Source: Hevea brasiliensis (Eukaryota > Streptophyta > Magnoliopsida > Malpighiales > Euphorbiaceae). Taken from it: DNA of 64,000 bases. A model generated the notes under the pieces. The model saw nothing but the letters and a program-made list of their open reading frames with translations. It did no database searches and was not told where the DNA came from. The stretch spans positions 48,895,043 through 48,959,042 of the forward strand of contig NC_079495.1 in NCBI RefSeq assembly GCF_030052815.1. The letters are read 5' to 3'. Positions 17,538-30,108 of this stretch are shown here, piece after piece; the first letter of the stretch is position 1, and every line of letters begins with the position of its first letter. A program made the translations under genes and the position numbers.

Positions 17538-20165
17538 TGTGACACCCCTCACCCGTCTACAGTGTAGCCAAGCAAGGAGTGTACATTCGGTGCCGGAGCA
17601 CCCTATCTTATGCTATCCTGTGCATTATTAATTTTAACTTCATTTAAAACATGTGGAAATTTTTTTTTTTTTTTATCACCTGTCATTCTTATGAAGACTC
17701 AGACAGAGTCTTCTCTATTTTATTAGTGTATGGCGGGTTCCACTGTTTACCTGTTAAAATTTTCATATCATAAGTTCAATCCATATCAATTTACCTCTTG
17801 TCATATCTATCTCATTAGTTTCCATGTATCACATCATATCATCAATTCATATCATTTGTCATATAATCAATTCATATAAAACACATTTACTTTTCCTAAT
17901 AGAATTTATATACAATAATTTACAATTTATATTATAGTCTCAAAATAAATTACATCTTTGACTTATGTACAGAAATCAAAAATATAAAATCTAAATACAC
18001 ATGAGCCCTACCAAAAATACCCTGCTGAGGTGACTCCCATACTACTGCAGATCTGCTCAGAATCTCTGTCTGGACTCTATTGGTCAATCTCTACAATACC
18101 TACACAAGAAAACAATCCATCGCACTAACATATTGCTTAGTGGTGCATAATTTAAAATAAAAATAACTGAATAATCAAGGATAATTATTTCATGTATAAT
18201 TTCATATAGAGATTCATATTTCATGAACTCTGAGTCAATCACATGTTTACTGAATTTTAGAAGCAATTAAACTTGTTGGGATCCTTTCTAATAATTTATT
18301 CCATTTTTCAGTCTTCTTAATTTCATATCAGTGGTCTCTTCATGTAATTATTTAATTTTTAAAGCTTATTAATTATGAGTCATTTCATAACTTTAGCTGC
18401 TCCATAGGAGCATATTAATTTACTGGGATCTCTTCATATAATCAATTGATTTTTACAGCCTATTACTCATATTTGTGATCTTTTCAATACTTAATTAAAT
18501 TTAAGACTCATTACTCATATTTGTGCCCAAGTAACCTATAATAGATTGTAATGCTGGATACACGGGAGTATACTGGTTGGACCTCCATGTGTCTACCCTA
18601 TATACAACTATCATGTCAGGCACAAGGCCAGTGGGCAGGCATAAAGCCAAAAATCATATCAGGCACAATGGCCAATGGGCAGGCATAAAGCTAGTAGAAC
18701 AATCATATCAGACATATTTTATCGATCAATGATTATTAATGTAAAAATCATATCAGTGCATTCTCAGTCTTTTAAAATCATATCAATGCCAAGTAACCTA
18801 TAACAGTCTATAAAGATTGGATACACGGGAATATTCTATCCTATATACATCTATCATGCAGGTACAAGACTAGCGGGAGGTTGTTAAAGCCAGAAATACA
18901 ATTAGGCACAATGGCCAATAGGAAGGTACATAGCCTGTAGAACAAACATATCAAATATATATTATCAGCCCATGATTTTCCATGTAGGCAGTACTACTAT
19001 CTGTAATTCCTAATTAGTATACCAATCAATCCAACTATATACATAAGTCTAAGTATACTTTGGGCAAATTAGTACTATTAAGCACTTATAGTTTTATTAT
19101 TTCATGCTATGCACTATTAAGGGTTTATAACATATTGTTATTTCACTTCATGTACTATTTATGCTTTATACCATTTTCATGTCATTATAATGGGAACATA
19201 GGTCCAAAGTACATATTCATATAACTTATGTGTTTATCACTCTCATTATTTTATGTCATATACTATACATATTTATAGTATTGTTATTTCGTATATGATG
19301 GAAACATAGGTTCCAAGTGTATTTTCATATGACATATGTTTAAGTAATTTACATTTTATGTATCAACTGATTTCATGTCACCTTGTAGTGGAAAAGTGGG
19401 TCTCACATACTTATTTCATGTAATTTAATGTTTAGCAATATATTAGGGTTAAAACCCTATCATAAAATAATTTGTTTCAAGAACCTTTCTTTAGGTTCAG
19501 TTTTACTATTTTGACTTTACATATCAAATTGAACAATTTATGGCCACTGTTTGGCCTCAGTTCCTTCATGAAAGTTGTTCTTCTATGTCTTTTCTTTATT
19601 TTCCTTTTTGAATCATGTCATTTGGATTTGTATAACTCAAGTTATAGTCAAATAACCATAACTGATTTAGTTATGAATTCTGGTTCCTTTAGCTAGGCAG
19701 TTTTGCTATTATATTTTGTCAAATTATTTGGACAGGTTGTAGCAACATTTAGGCCTAGTGTTCTTCATATGATACATTGCCCTATGCCTTGTGGTCACTT
19801 AGAATTTTTAGTTACAATTTTTCAAGTCATGTAGACTTACTTATAGCCACATTATTGGCCTGAACTCAAATGTCCTATACTAACATGATTTCTATTTTGG
19901 TCAATAGTTTTGACCCAAAATTTAAGCTTCTTACATTCATAATTTAAGATAGGTGTCTAAAACAAAGTTAAAGCCTTATTTCTTAGGTTTCCATAACTAT
20001 TTGGCACATTTTAATTGAACCTTTCTAGCGGGAGATATGCTTAAAAGACTATGCTGGAGTCAATGATTACTTATACACATTTCCAGAATTTATGCACTAA
20101 TTTGGCCTAGCCAATTAACCTATTTCTCTTGATTTCTGGGTTTTGGTTAAAATATCAATCTTGTA
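17538..20165 (-). repeat. E3 right LTR, piece 1
   Basis: Minus-strand LTR end (TGTGACACCCC on the plus strand) continuing to the E2 insertion. Together with 33611-35634 it makes a ~4.65-kb LTR, the same size class as the solo LTR at 41723-46357. It includes reiterated CAGGCACAA/CAGGCATAAAG units (18615-18720) and a degenerate stem-loop region near 18100-18150. Confidence 0.9.
20161..20165. repeat. Target-site duplication of E2, left copy (TTGTA)
   Basis: Identical to 33606-33610. Confidence 0.93.
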
Positions 20166-23100
20166 TGTCACACCCTACCCCTCTGTAAGGCATAACATGA
20201 TCCCGTAATATACCTAATGAATTACCAAACTTCGTCTACTGATAACCCATTAAATACACAACAAGGGATTTTAAATCTTTTCTTACTTCTTTTTACAGTA
20301 GTAAGCACTATTGATAGGTGTTAAAAATTTTCTTTTACTGAAGTGAAACCAAATAACAAATTTAAAGTATTAATAATTTCTGTAAAAATTTTGGCAGAGT
20401 GCCATCTGTATTTTGAATAAAATAGTTCTTCAAAAACTTGTAAAAAGCACTTCCAATATATTTCTCAATCCCAAACTCCAATAAATTTGTTCAACATAAT
20501 AAATTTCTCAACATTATCAATTCAGTTTAACAATCAGTTTTTCAATGTTTCAAAAAACTGAGATAAGATAAATATACCACAATATTTTTACAAGCCAAAA
20601 TAATTTATAATTTTAGTTTACAACTGCTCAAGACCAAGTACAATATATACATACAGTGCACATACATAATAACAAAAACTATAAAATATGGTATACTCGA
20701 TATACCCGGTGAAATCTCAAAAGGTGACAGCAATGAAAAAGCTATCGCTGAGTAAAATTTACTCAGTGGTGCACAATAATAATTTAAAATGCGGTATGTA
20801 AAACTTTTATTGACAATTTACAATCCAAACAATTCACAATTTTTTAAAGCTCATATAACACAAATTTGATCAAACAATTGAATAACACAGTGTTGCCAAT
20901 CAATAACACAACTTAGGTCATGACACAAACATTTCTAAACATGTCGTGTTGTACACCACGACAAGGCATACTCACCCCACTAATCGAAATCAATAAGGGA
21001 GGTAGCTAGCTAGATAATGAGAACTCATCCATACTCACCTCAGACTAACAAGTCAAAGAGGGAGGAATATAATCATACTCACCCCATAAATGGAGGAGGA
21101 ACATAGTAATATTGTCATGCCAAGTGTGAATCAAAATAATTCCAAATCACAATATTTAAATATTTCATACAAACCACAAATCACATTTTAACTCAAAATT
21201 TCCATTTGCAAAGTAGGAAACACAATAATTTCCAAATAAAATTCCCAAAGCCAAAACAATCAAAAATTATTCATAACTCATTTCTCCAAATAAAGTTTCT
21301 AGTAAAAGCAGTGAATATAAAAAGTATTGTGCACAGACCTGATCTGAGTCGCCTCTAGGCCTTGACTCAATGTTCCTTATGCTCTTCAATATTCTTTTCA
21401 ACTGAAACACACAATTTAAAGTGTTTCAGCACTCAATGAATTTGTTTCTAACAATAAAATCCAATATTTAAATTTTCTTGGTACTATTCCCTTCAATTCA
21501 TTTCATTAGTCAACCTATAATGTTGACCCTTGATGCACTCTAAGTAAGTCAATTCTAATGTTACCAATATATCACATTTTATAGCCCTTTAGTGTTGGTA
21601 TATGTTACCAATTTCATTTCCAAGCATATTGCATTTTATTGCAATTTATTGGATTTTGGTGTACTATTTTGACCTAATCGGACTCAGTTTTCGGGTTTCG
21701 GTCCAAACTACAAACTTGTAGGTCTATGTCTTATTGCATGCGGGGTAAAATTTTAGGTCATTTTGAGTTGTGTAGACCAAGATATGGTCAATTTACCAAT
21801 GCTGGACAGAATGCACTAAAATGGTAGGCTTAGGTCATTTTTAGGTCACTTTTGGTTCGGCCAGTTTTGGTATCTGAACTTGTGCAAGCTATTTGGCTTG
21901 GTTCTGGCCATTTTTGAGCTTTGGTGTCTTCATAAGAATTGTATATCTATGTCTAAACTATTCATGGTAAAAATTTCAGGTCATTTGGACCTGTTTTTAG
22001 TAAGTTATGGTAAAAAAACTGACTCTTACCCAAATGGTCAATTTTCAAGCTTTCAAGTCACTAATCTGGATTTGGTCATTTTTCAAGTCACCTTCTAGGC
22101 AGAATTTAGGTAAGCTTCCTTCATGAAAGTTGGTACGTTTTGTACCTAGTTTCACCTCCAATTGGTTTCAAACCAATTGGAGTCACACACTTAATGTTCT
22201 AAGCTAAAACATGCATTACCCTACTACACATTCTTCATCACTTACCAATTACACATTCTATACTTACCAAGCTAACTCTTTCATGCCAATTCTGGTTTGT
22301 ACCATACCATTAACACACTTAACAACACATTTTGGTCATTTTGGATAGCTTGTAACCATTCTTAACATACACATTATAACTCAGAATTTTCCAAAGTCCA
22401 TTTACACAATTTAACCACATGAACATACCCCATTTACATATCCAATTCCAATCTATTATACACATATATACATGCTGCCATCATAAACAACATAATTCAA
22501 TAAACCAAACCATGAAACAACACATTTCAACTACACTTTTAAAGTTTCCAAAATACACATCTCCTTCAACTAGTTTCCAAGCTTCCAAAACCAAGTGCAC
22601 TATCACACATACACTTAGTATACATTATCTAAATTATTTCTATACTCATAAACACCTATACCAACATCTTAAACAACCATTTACAAGTGAAAACAAACAA
22701 CAAATAGTAAGTTTCCATGGCTACCAAAATGGTGTACCACCAATAAATCATCAAACTTCAAAACTTCTTCCACAAAACCACTCACCACAACATCCACTCA
22801 AAGTTTAATGAAGCAAGATTGAAAAATACACATTTACCTCTTTTGGACTTCTTTAAAACTCCACAAAAACTTTCCTTCCTTGCTCCCAAAATGTTGCCCA
22901 AGCTATATAGAACAACTTTAGTGAAGAAATCTAGAAGAACTAATGGCTTGATGATGGTGGATTATCCTTTGCATGGTGGACGGTCATGGAAGACTTGGAG
23001 AAAGCTTGGTTTTGGTAATGGAGAGAGTTTGAGGAAGAAGATGGCTGTTTAGTGGAGGTGGCTAACCAAAGCTTGGATATGTGTCACTTATCTCATGTTA

Positions 23101-23754
23101 GTGGAGCACTAAGTGATTAAAAAATATAATCAAATGTTAAACTTTCATTTATCCAACATTACACCCATAATTTTCCTTATTTATATTATGGACCACCATT
23201 TTAATTTTCATGGTATTTTCAAAGTTTAATATCATTTATTTTTAATGTACATTTAGGTCAAAAGGCAACTTGGGGTGTCAATTGACCACAATGCCCCTAT
23301 TGGGGTTGCTTTTCAGCTGTTTCAGTAACACCGATTTTTTGTCGATTTCTTGATTTTTCATTTTTTCTTTGTATTAATTATTTAATTACACCGATTTTTT
23401 GTCGATTTCTTGATTTTTCATTTTTTCTTTGTATTAATTATTTAATTTTTTTTATATTTCTAATATCATTTATTTTTCAATAGATGTTTATTTAAGTCCC
23501 AAAAATATTTTCTAGGGTTCCCCGCGTTCCAACCCACGCCGTAACTTCCCGGTACGGTCACCCATCGGTATAGTTTTGTCCGTTTAGCTTAGTTCCATTT
23601 TCTCTTTCATTTTTTCTTGTATTTTCTTCTATTGTATTTCAATACCTTATATCTCCACACTAACATTTAAATGTAGTTCTAGGCATCCTAGCTGTCTGGA
23701 CAGACACTGGTCACCGGAACAGTAGAACGCACTACCGAACATAGGAGTGTTACA
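20166..23754 (-). repeat. E2 left LTR (3589 bp)
   Basis: Plus-strand ends TGTCACACCC and GTGTTACA. It carries the dual stem-loop region (20729-20766, with CTGAGTAAA/TTTACTCAG pairing) and a perfect 60-bp tandem duplication at 23328-23447. Near 20727 it lacks about 36 bases found in the right LTR (30671-30706). Confidence 0.93.
23328..23447. repeat. Perfect 60-bp tandem duplication in E2 left LTR
   Basis: Unit 23328-23387 starts ACACCGATTTTTTGTCGATT and is repeated exactly at 23388-23447. The matching place in the right LTR (about 33225-33285) has one diverged copy, so it arose after insertion, or is an assembly artefact. Confidence 0.95.
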
Positions 23755-23856
23755 ATTCCCCCCCCCCCCTAAAAATAAATTTTGTCCTCAAAATTTTACC
23801 CAATAGCCGTCTTACAATATTCACATGTTTATTTCCTCCTTTCTATATGATCGTAT
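23755..23856 (-). mobile_element. E2 internal 3' end with polypurine tract
   Basis: On the minus strand this reads as the gag-pol tail segment (AAATTTTGAGGACAAAATTT-like), then an uninterrupted G tract (a run of 12-13 C on the plus strand, about 23758-23770), then the LTR. The G run is unusually long for a polypurine tract. The last 5 bases (CGTAT, 23852-23856) are the left TSD of the solo LTR. Confidence 0.85.
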
Positions 23857-26800
23857 TGTAACACCCTCACTGTAGCAATTCCGCACAGTCTACTGTTCCG
23901 GTGACCGGTGTCGGTCCGGACAGCTAGAACGTCTGGAAAAATATTTAACTCAAATATTAATGAGAAAAATTTAGTAAAAATTTTAGAAATAAAATACAGT
24001 TAAGTCAAAAGAGCCGGTGCCCAAGCGATGGGTAACCAGAGGTAAGTTGCGGTTCTCGCAACGAGGAGCCCTAGACCCGGGAAAAAATTCATAAAATAAT
24101 TTTTGGGACTCCAGAGAAGGGTCATTGAGGTTCCTATGGCATTAGAATGCCAAGAAAATATTTAGAAAAATTTTTCAATCCAGTGAGACAATTTTGACCC
24201 GTTAAGCCAAACGGAGGGCATTTTGGTCATTTCGCCTTCAGAGGTGATTTTTGGCCGACTTGTCCAGTTAAGTAAATAATTAATATGACATAAAATATGA
24301 AGAAATATTGCTAAAAATTAAATTGAAATGTGGTAGAAAAGAAAAGAAAAGAAAAATGAAGGAAATTAGGGATAATGACATCACATGATGTCATTTACAT
24401 ACCCTCCACCAATCACCATTCAATAAGTCTTTTTTTAAACAATTAAAAGAGACAAATGGACTCAAAATTCTGCTGTTTCCTTCTTCTTCTTCAGCCAAAA
24501 CGTGAATCTCTCCCTCTTCTCCCTCCATTGATTTTCAAACAAAAGCTTCATTTCTCATGCTTCCTCACCATATTTCCTCAAGACCCCAACACTAAAATGA
24601 ATCCTTGGACCTAGAGGAAGTGTTTGGCAGCCAAGAGAGTACAAGAAAATGAAGATTTAACTTGGAGAAATCTGCCCTACAAGAGGTTAAAGTGAGGTTA
24701 GTGCCTACTTATATATATATACTTCTTTGATTCCATGTTAGAAGCTTGAAATAAGTGAGAAATTGTAAATTAAATGAATAAAAGTTAAGTGTATGCATCC
24801 CTTGAATTTTTGGCTGCCCTAAGGAAGGATGAGTTTGATTGTTTTAATGAATTTAGAGTGGATAGAAATGATGTTTAAGGTATGAATATGCATGGATGTT
24901 GAACTAGTGTGCTAATTGAGGTTTATGGGCAAATTGAATTGGACATTAGGGTTTTGAGAAGTGAAAAATTAATTTGGCTTATGAAATTGTTAGAGCACAT
25001 TTTAATGGTCAATTAGTGACCATTTTAGGTAAGTTGACCATATTGTGGACTAAAAAATAGGATTGCAAAATGAAGTTGTAGGCTGCCCTAGGACAGCAGC
25101 AGAGGGACTGAAAATTCAGTCCACTTGCACTGCCATAACTTTGGTTGTGTAGGTCCAATTGATGTTTGTCCAATTGGACATGAAACTAGGCTTATAATGG
25201 CACATTTTTGCTGAAGAAACCATGCCCAAAAGACCAAATCAAGAGGACCAAAACTTGGCCCCAATCCGGATACCCTGCAAACAGCCCCTGCAGAAATGAC
25301 CAAATGAATAGTAACTGTTCATTTGGCCATAACTCACTGTAGAGTGGTCAAATTGACCTGAAAGTTTTACAGCAACAAGATAGGATATAGAAAAACAACT
25401 TTCATGAAGAAACCTACCCCAAATTATGCCATTAACCCATTCAAATTATTGGGCAAAGTTAAGTTATCAAACCTGCAACTCTACAGATTTTCACTTGAGC
25501 AGTAATGTTTGGATGGGTATAACTCTCTCTAGAAAACTCGGATTTAGGTGATTCTTGAACCGATGGAAACCTAAGGTATGGTAGAACATTTCATAAGAAG
25601 AAAGTTAGACCAAATTATGAACTTAACTTGATCAAATTACTGACCAAAGTTGGATCAAAATCTGCCAGAACCCAAAATCTTAGCATGAATAGTGCGCGTG
25701 AACAGTAAACTTATTTTGGCCATAACTTGAGCTACAAAACTCCAAATGGAGTGATTCAAAAAAACAAATTCAACTAGACAAAATAAGGAACATTTTCTAT
25801 GAAGGAAGTTTTGTCAAATTCCAACAGTAAATCGACCAATGAAACAGTGCAACTTCGGAGCACCAAAACCGAAAATTGGCAATTTTGCCAAAATGACCTA
25901 AGCTTTGAGAAAGTGACCAAAACCAACAAGTTTTAAATGAAAAATGTAGTATGTTTGAAATGCCAAAGTCAATGTACATATTTTCTATGCAAAAGTCAAC
26001 ATTTTAGTTGACTAATGAAGTGAATAGTGACATGAAAACTTGAAATAAGCTTGGAAATGGATTTGGTAATTGATTCCAACAAGTTTTAAATGCAAAATGT
26101 GGTACATCGGGAGTGTTAAAACCAATGTACCTATTGTCTATACAAAAGTCAACATTTTTATTGACCAATGAGGTGAATAGTGACACCAAAACTTGAAATT
26201 CAAAATTTGAAATTAGAAATGCATCTAGGGGACTTTAAATTGTAATTGGCAATTAATACTTGTAAATGTAAAACTCAAAATGTGGGATCTTGGTGTAATT
26301 AGAATTAATATATCCATTAAGTATAAAAAGGTCAACATTTTGGTTGACTAGTATGGTGAATAGTAATCAAAATGATTAGTGAATTAAGATGAAGACCTAG
26401 AACCAATTCTAAGCTTAAATGCTTAGAATTGTATGACAAATATGGACTATGCATCCTAGTCAAAATTGTTAAAAAGAAATTTAGGCTATAAATTTGAAAT
26501 CCATGAAATATTCATGGATTACTTGAAACATGAAAAATAAGTCACCTAATTGATGTGAATAGATAGTTAGGGCATATATGCCCATCACAAATGGAATTCA
26601 TAAAATATTAGTAACTCAACTTGAAATATAAAATTTGTAATTACATAAGTAGACTCTTGAATGTACAAATGAGAAAGGAAAAATGTTTTGAATACAATGG
26701 TACATGTGAACCATTGTTTAGAATTGGGATCAATATGAATAACATAATGAATGGATAAATAAACCATATTAATGTATGAATGAGACATTAGTTCTCATTA

Positions 26801-28306
26801 TTGTAAAGAGGAGAAGTATTTTGAGTACAATGGTATAAAAGGATAATTGATGTGAATTGTGATCATATAAATGATCAAATGAATGTATGAATTATGATTG
26901 AAATTTATCATGAAATAATGAAGTCATAAAGCACAATATATTAATATTTTAAAGTATCAAATGCCCTAGTATACCTAACAAGATTGGTTTGGATAGTTTG
27001 GCATGCCAATAGGGTATTGTTTTAGTAGTACTGCGAAAGGAAAGGCTTTATGCCTGTATTCATGGCTTTATGCCCGTATCCATGGCTTTTATGCCCGTAT
27101 TCATGGCTTTTATGCCGATTATGTGATATCATGGCTCTTTAGCCATACTGACTGCATACGTGGTTGACGTTCTACGTCCCATGGTATGACGGCCCGAGGC
27201 ACCGCGGTGTCGGTCAACGACCGTTATCGATCGATCGTCTAGTATAGGTTACTTGGGCGATCAATTAAAGTATTATTCAATTCGAGCTAAGTTAAGTTAA
27301 GTATAATGAAAATCCAATACAATTAAATTAAGTATTGAATGAATAAGCAAAAGAGATTAGCAAAAGAAACATAACAAAAATATAAATTGCGAATCATGCA
27401 GACTTGAAATACAATACAGATAGAATAAATTATATACCTGCTAGTATTACTGAAAAGTTATAAACTAAGCACTTCCAAAGAGGAACAAACTAGTATATAA
27501 GATCGTTGATACTAGAAATACCATACCAAATTAAATTGATTCTTGAGTATCTGAATTATCATTTATTTCTTTCTTTACTTGTATATATTATTTCTGGTTA
27601 TATTATTGCACCACTAAGCAGAAATGCTTAGTGCGATGGAATTGTTTCCTCGCGCAGGTACTGAAGGTAAAACCAGTAGACCGTCGACTGAGATTTTTGG
27701 AGTCCAGATCTGCAGAAGTGTCAGAAGAGTTCAAGATTGTCACCTCCTCAGCAATGCATGTAGATAAGGCTCATTTTATACATGTTATGTATATTGTTCA
27801 TTCCTAGCACATTGTAAATTATTTGTATATCTTGTACAAAATAAACTCATGTAATTAACCTATGAATTATGGAAGCTATTCAAAGTAAGTATTTTAGTAT
27901 GTGAATTGAATTTGAATTATAATGAGATTATACTTGTGAATATTGAGATATTGAAAATCTAATGAGATTTCTGAGAAATCTGGATACTGCATTGAGATAC
28001 ATTATGTTTGAAAATTTTTGAGACTATTAAGTTTGAGAAATTGAGTATATATTGAAATTGTCTTAGGCAGGTTCAGAAGAACTGTTAGTCCAAATTACAG
28101 CCGACACTTTGTCGGATTATCGTTAAAATTTTTGAAATTTCCAACTTAGTTAGATTTTGATAAAAGTAAAAATAGCCTAAATCTTCAATAAAGTTTTTGA
28201 ATAAATAAATCAAGGACTGTAATGAAATCAGATAAAATAAAGTGCTCCGGCACACTGAGTGGCATAACTTGCTCGGCTACACTGTAGTCGGGTAAGGGGT
28301 GTCACA
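23857..28306 (+). mobile_element. Solo LTR, Tekay-type, 4450 bp (TSD CGTAT)
   Basis: Starts TGTAACACCCTCACTGTAGC and ends GGTGTCACA, with CGTAT at 23852-23856 and 28307-28311. No internal region remains, so LTR-LTR recombination removed it. Landmarks: palindrome TGACATCACATGATGTCA (24376-24393), donor-like GTs at 24686 and 24697, TTGGCATGCCAA (26998-27009), GGCTTTATGCC-type repeats (27039-27118) and stem-loops (27614-27655) with a GAAA loop. Its 5' part resembles E1 and its 3' part resembles E5. Confidence 0.95.
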
Positions 28307-28311
28307 CGTAT

Positions 28312-29299
28312 AATCTTCTTTCCTCTGAATTTGTGTAAGACTTTTAACAATCTAATATAACATTTACTTTGTTTATACAGCACTAATCTTTTCTTACTAT
28401 CGTTTTGTCTAGTATTTTGATTCATGTTCCCTTTTTGAATGACCATTATGGTCGTATTAGAATTACTTATCTAATAATGGGTCCTTTGACCATTCTAGTC
28501 AATAATCTTACTCACATTCGTAACATTTTTGTTATATCTGAACCAACTGTTCAAAATTTTTTTTTCCACAACTCTTTTTATCTATTGATATTCTATAGCT
28601 TACTTCCTTTTGTACTAAACTATAACCTTTTGATATTCTAACTTTTGAGTTTTAAATCCCTAAGTAGAATTTTCAAACTCATTTCCAACAATAAAAATTT
28701 GTCCTGATATAACTATACCAATACAGATGCCGTTGGCAATTATTCTCATCTTGGTGCACTATCAGTAGTATGTAGCTCTACACCATAATCTCAAGTCAGT
28801 ATTGTAATCTATAGCTTACAGTATAAACATCAAGAACATTGCACAGTTACTACGATACATTCCAATAGATCAAATTTTCCTATATTTTATCCTTTTTTTA
28901 TTTACTGATATTCGAATCTTATTTTGATTACAAGATCCACTGACAATTACTAACTGTAACATCTTTGCCCTTATCTAGAGCAAGTCTATTACCGCAACTT
29001 ACTTTTATGTTCTCTTGCCTTACATTAAGTAGGCTTGCCATTTAGCTTTATAATTTATGGTGTGTTAGAAAATACTTTTCGCTGATAAACACTTCCAAAA
29101 CTAATTTCACTTATTATCACATTCCTTATCTTAAAGAACTAATCACTAATGCATCAAAATTTATTCCCATGTAAAGGAATAACAACAGAACATATAGTTC
29201 TAACACTAACATACAACTAAATAGTGCTGGGATCAAACAATAATTTTTTTTAATTATTAAAAACTTACCAGTAGCTTCATCCGAAGTTTCTATTCTTTC
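28312..29299 (-). mobile_element. E2 internal non-coding region
   Basis: Retrotransposon DNA with no recognisable domain in any frame that I could see. A block at about 28770-28895 aligns with 17240-17358 in E3 (shared AGCTCTACAC, AAGTCAGTA, AACATCAAGAACATTGC), so it belonged to a common ancestor. Confidence 0.7.
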
Positions 29300-29990
29300 T
29301 CCTTGGCGCATAGTGGATGCTCTAATTGATGCGCTACTATGTTCGGATTGATTCACTATGTTATGGATGTGAGGAATACCAACTTTATTTCTATCTCAAC
29401 CTTTACTGACTGTCTGTGAACTTTGGAGAGCAGATCGAGGTGCTCTAGTACAATCCCTAATACAGTGTCCAAGCTTTCCACAATTATAGCAGGCTCCAGT
29501 GGCCTTATAACAATTACCTCCATGTAGCTTACCACAAACATGGTAGATACGGGCAGAATAAGCACTTCTGATTGTTCGACGACTAAATCTTGGTGGTCTC
29601 TGCCCTGATGATCCGTCTCTGTCATATTCCTAATCTCGGGGCTCCTCAAATTCTTTTCTCTTTCCCAAATTACTGTTCGAGCTCTGACCCATAAGTTTCT
29701 CCCTCTTCTCTATTTCACATTGTCCTTGTGGGGGTTGGGTTTGTACTTGGGCTTGGGCTGACAGATTATCAGCCATTTATTGAAAGAAAGTGTCCATTTG
29801 TGCAGTAATTTGTACAGGTAAAACTATTACAGTAGGGCCTTCGACACTTTGTGGAGCTGGGGCCTCAACTTGTACTTCTTCTATCACAGACAGTTCTATT
29901 ATCTCATTTTCTCTTCCATATCTTTTCATAGGATTTTCTATTTCCTATACAACCAACACAAGGAGATTTCCTCCTGTTAGTGCATATTTA
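29300..29990 (-). pseudogene. E2 gag remnant lacking the capsid domain
   Basis: On the minus strand, the N-terminal Gag-like part (about 29930 down to 29650, rich in acidic residues, then Gln/Pro) leads directly into a basic linker and a CCHC zinc knuckle encoded by 29450-29491 (C-X2-C-X4-H-X4-C; starts C-Y-N-C-G-K). The ~145-residue capsid domain seen in E1 is missing and there is at least one in-frame stop near 29780. The longest uninterrupted frames here are in other phases and are not real proteins. Confidence 0.75.
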
Positions 29991-30088
29991 TAATGTAATG
30001 TACTGTATGTATCAAACAATGACATTGAGCAGCTGTACTATGAAGAAAGAATATTCAAATTACAGGTCAAAATAGAATTTAAAAACTA

Positions 30089-30100
30089 GCTCTGATACCA
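30089..30100 (-). promoter_or_regulatory. E2 primer-binding site (tRNA-iMet)
   Basis: The plus strand reads GCTCTGATACCA, the exact complement of TGGTATCAGAGC, 8 bases from the LTR edge at 30109. Confidence 0.93.
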
Positions 30101-30108
30101 CTAAAACA

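Noticed and set aside
22419..23052. 129- and 77-residue open frames in the E2 left LTR
   Set aside because: The second recurs in the right LTR (32804-33037), but only because the LTRs are copies; no recognisable domain or leader.
23757..23770. Poly-C run as a simple-sequence or regulatory element
   Set aside because: On the minus strand it is the G tract of the E2 polypurine tract next to its LTR; only its length is unusual.
29356..29649. 97-residue minus-strand frame in E2
   Set aside because: Wrong phase; the gag zinc knuckle is in a different minus-strand frame with stops around it.
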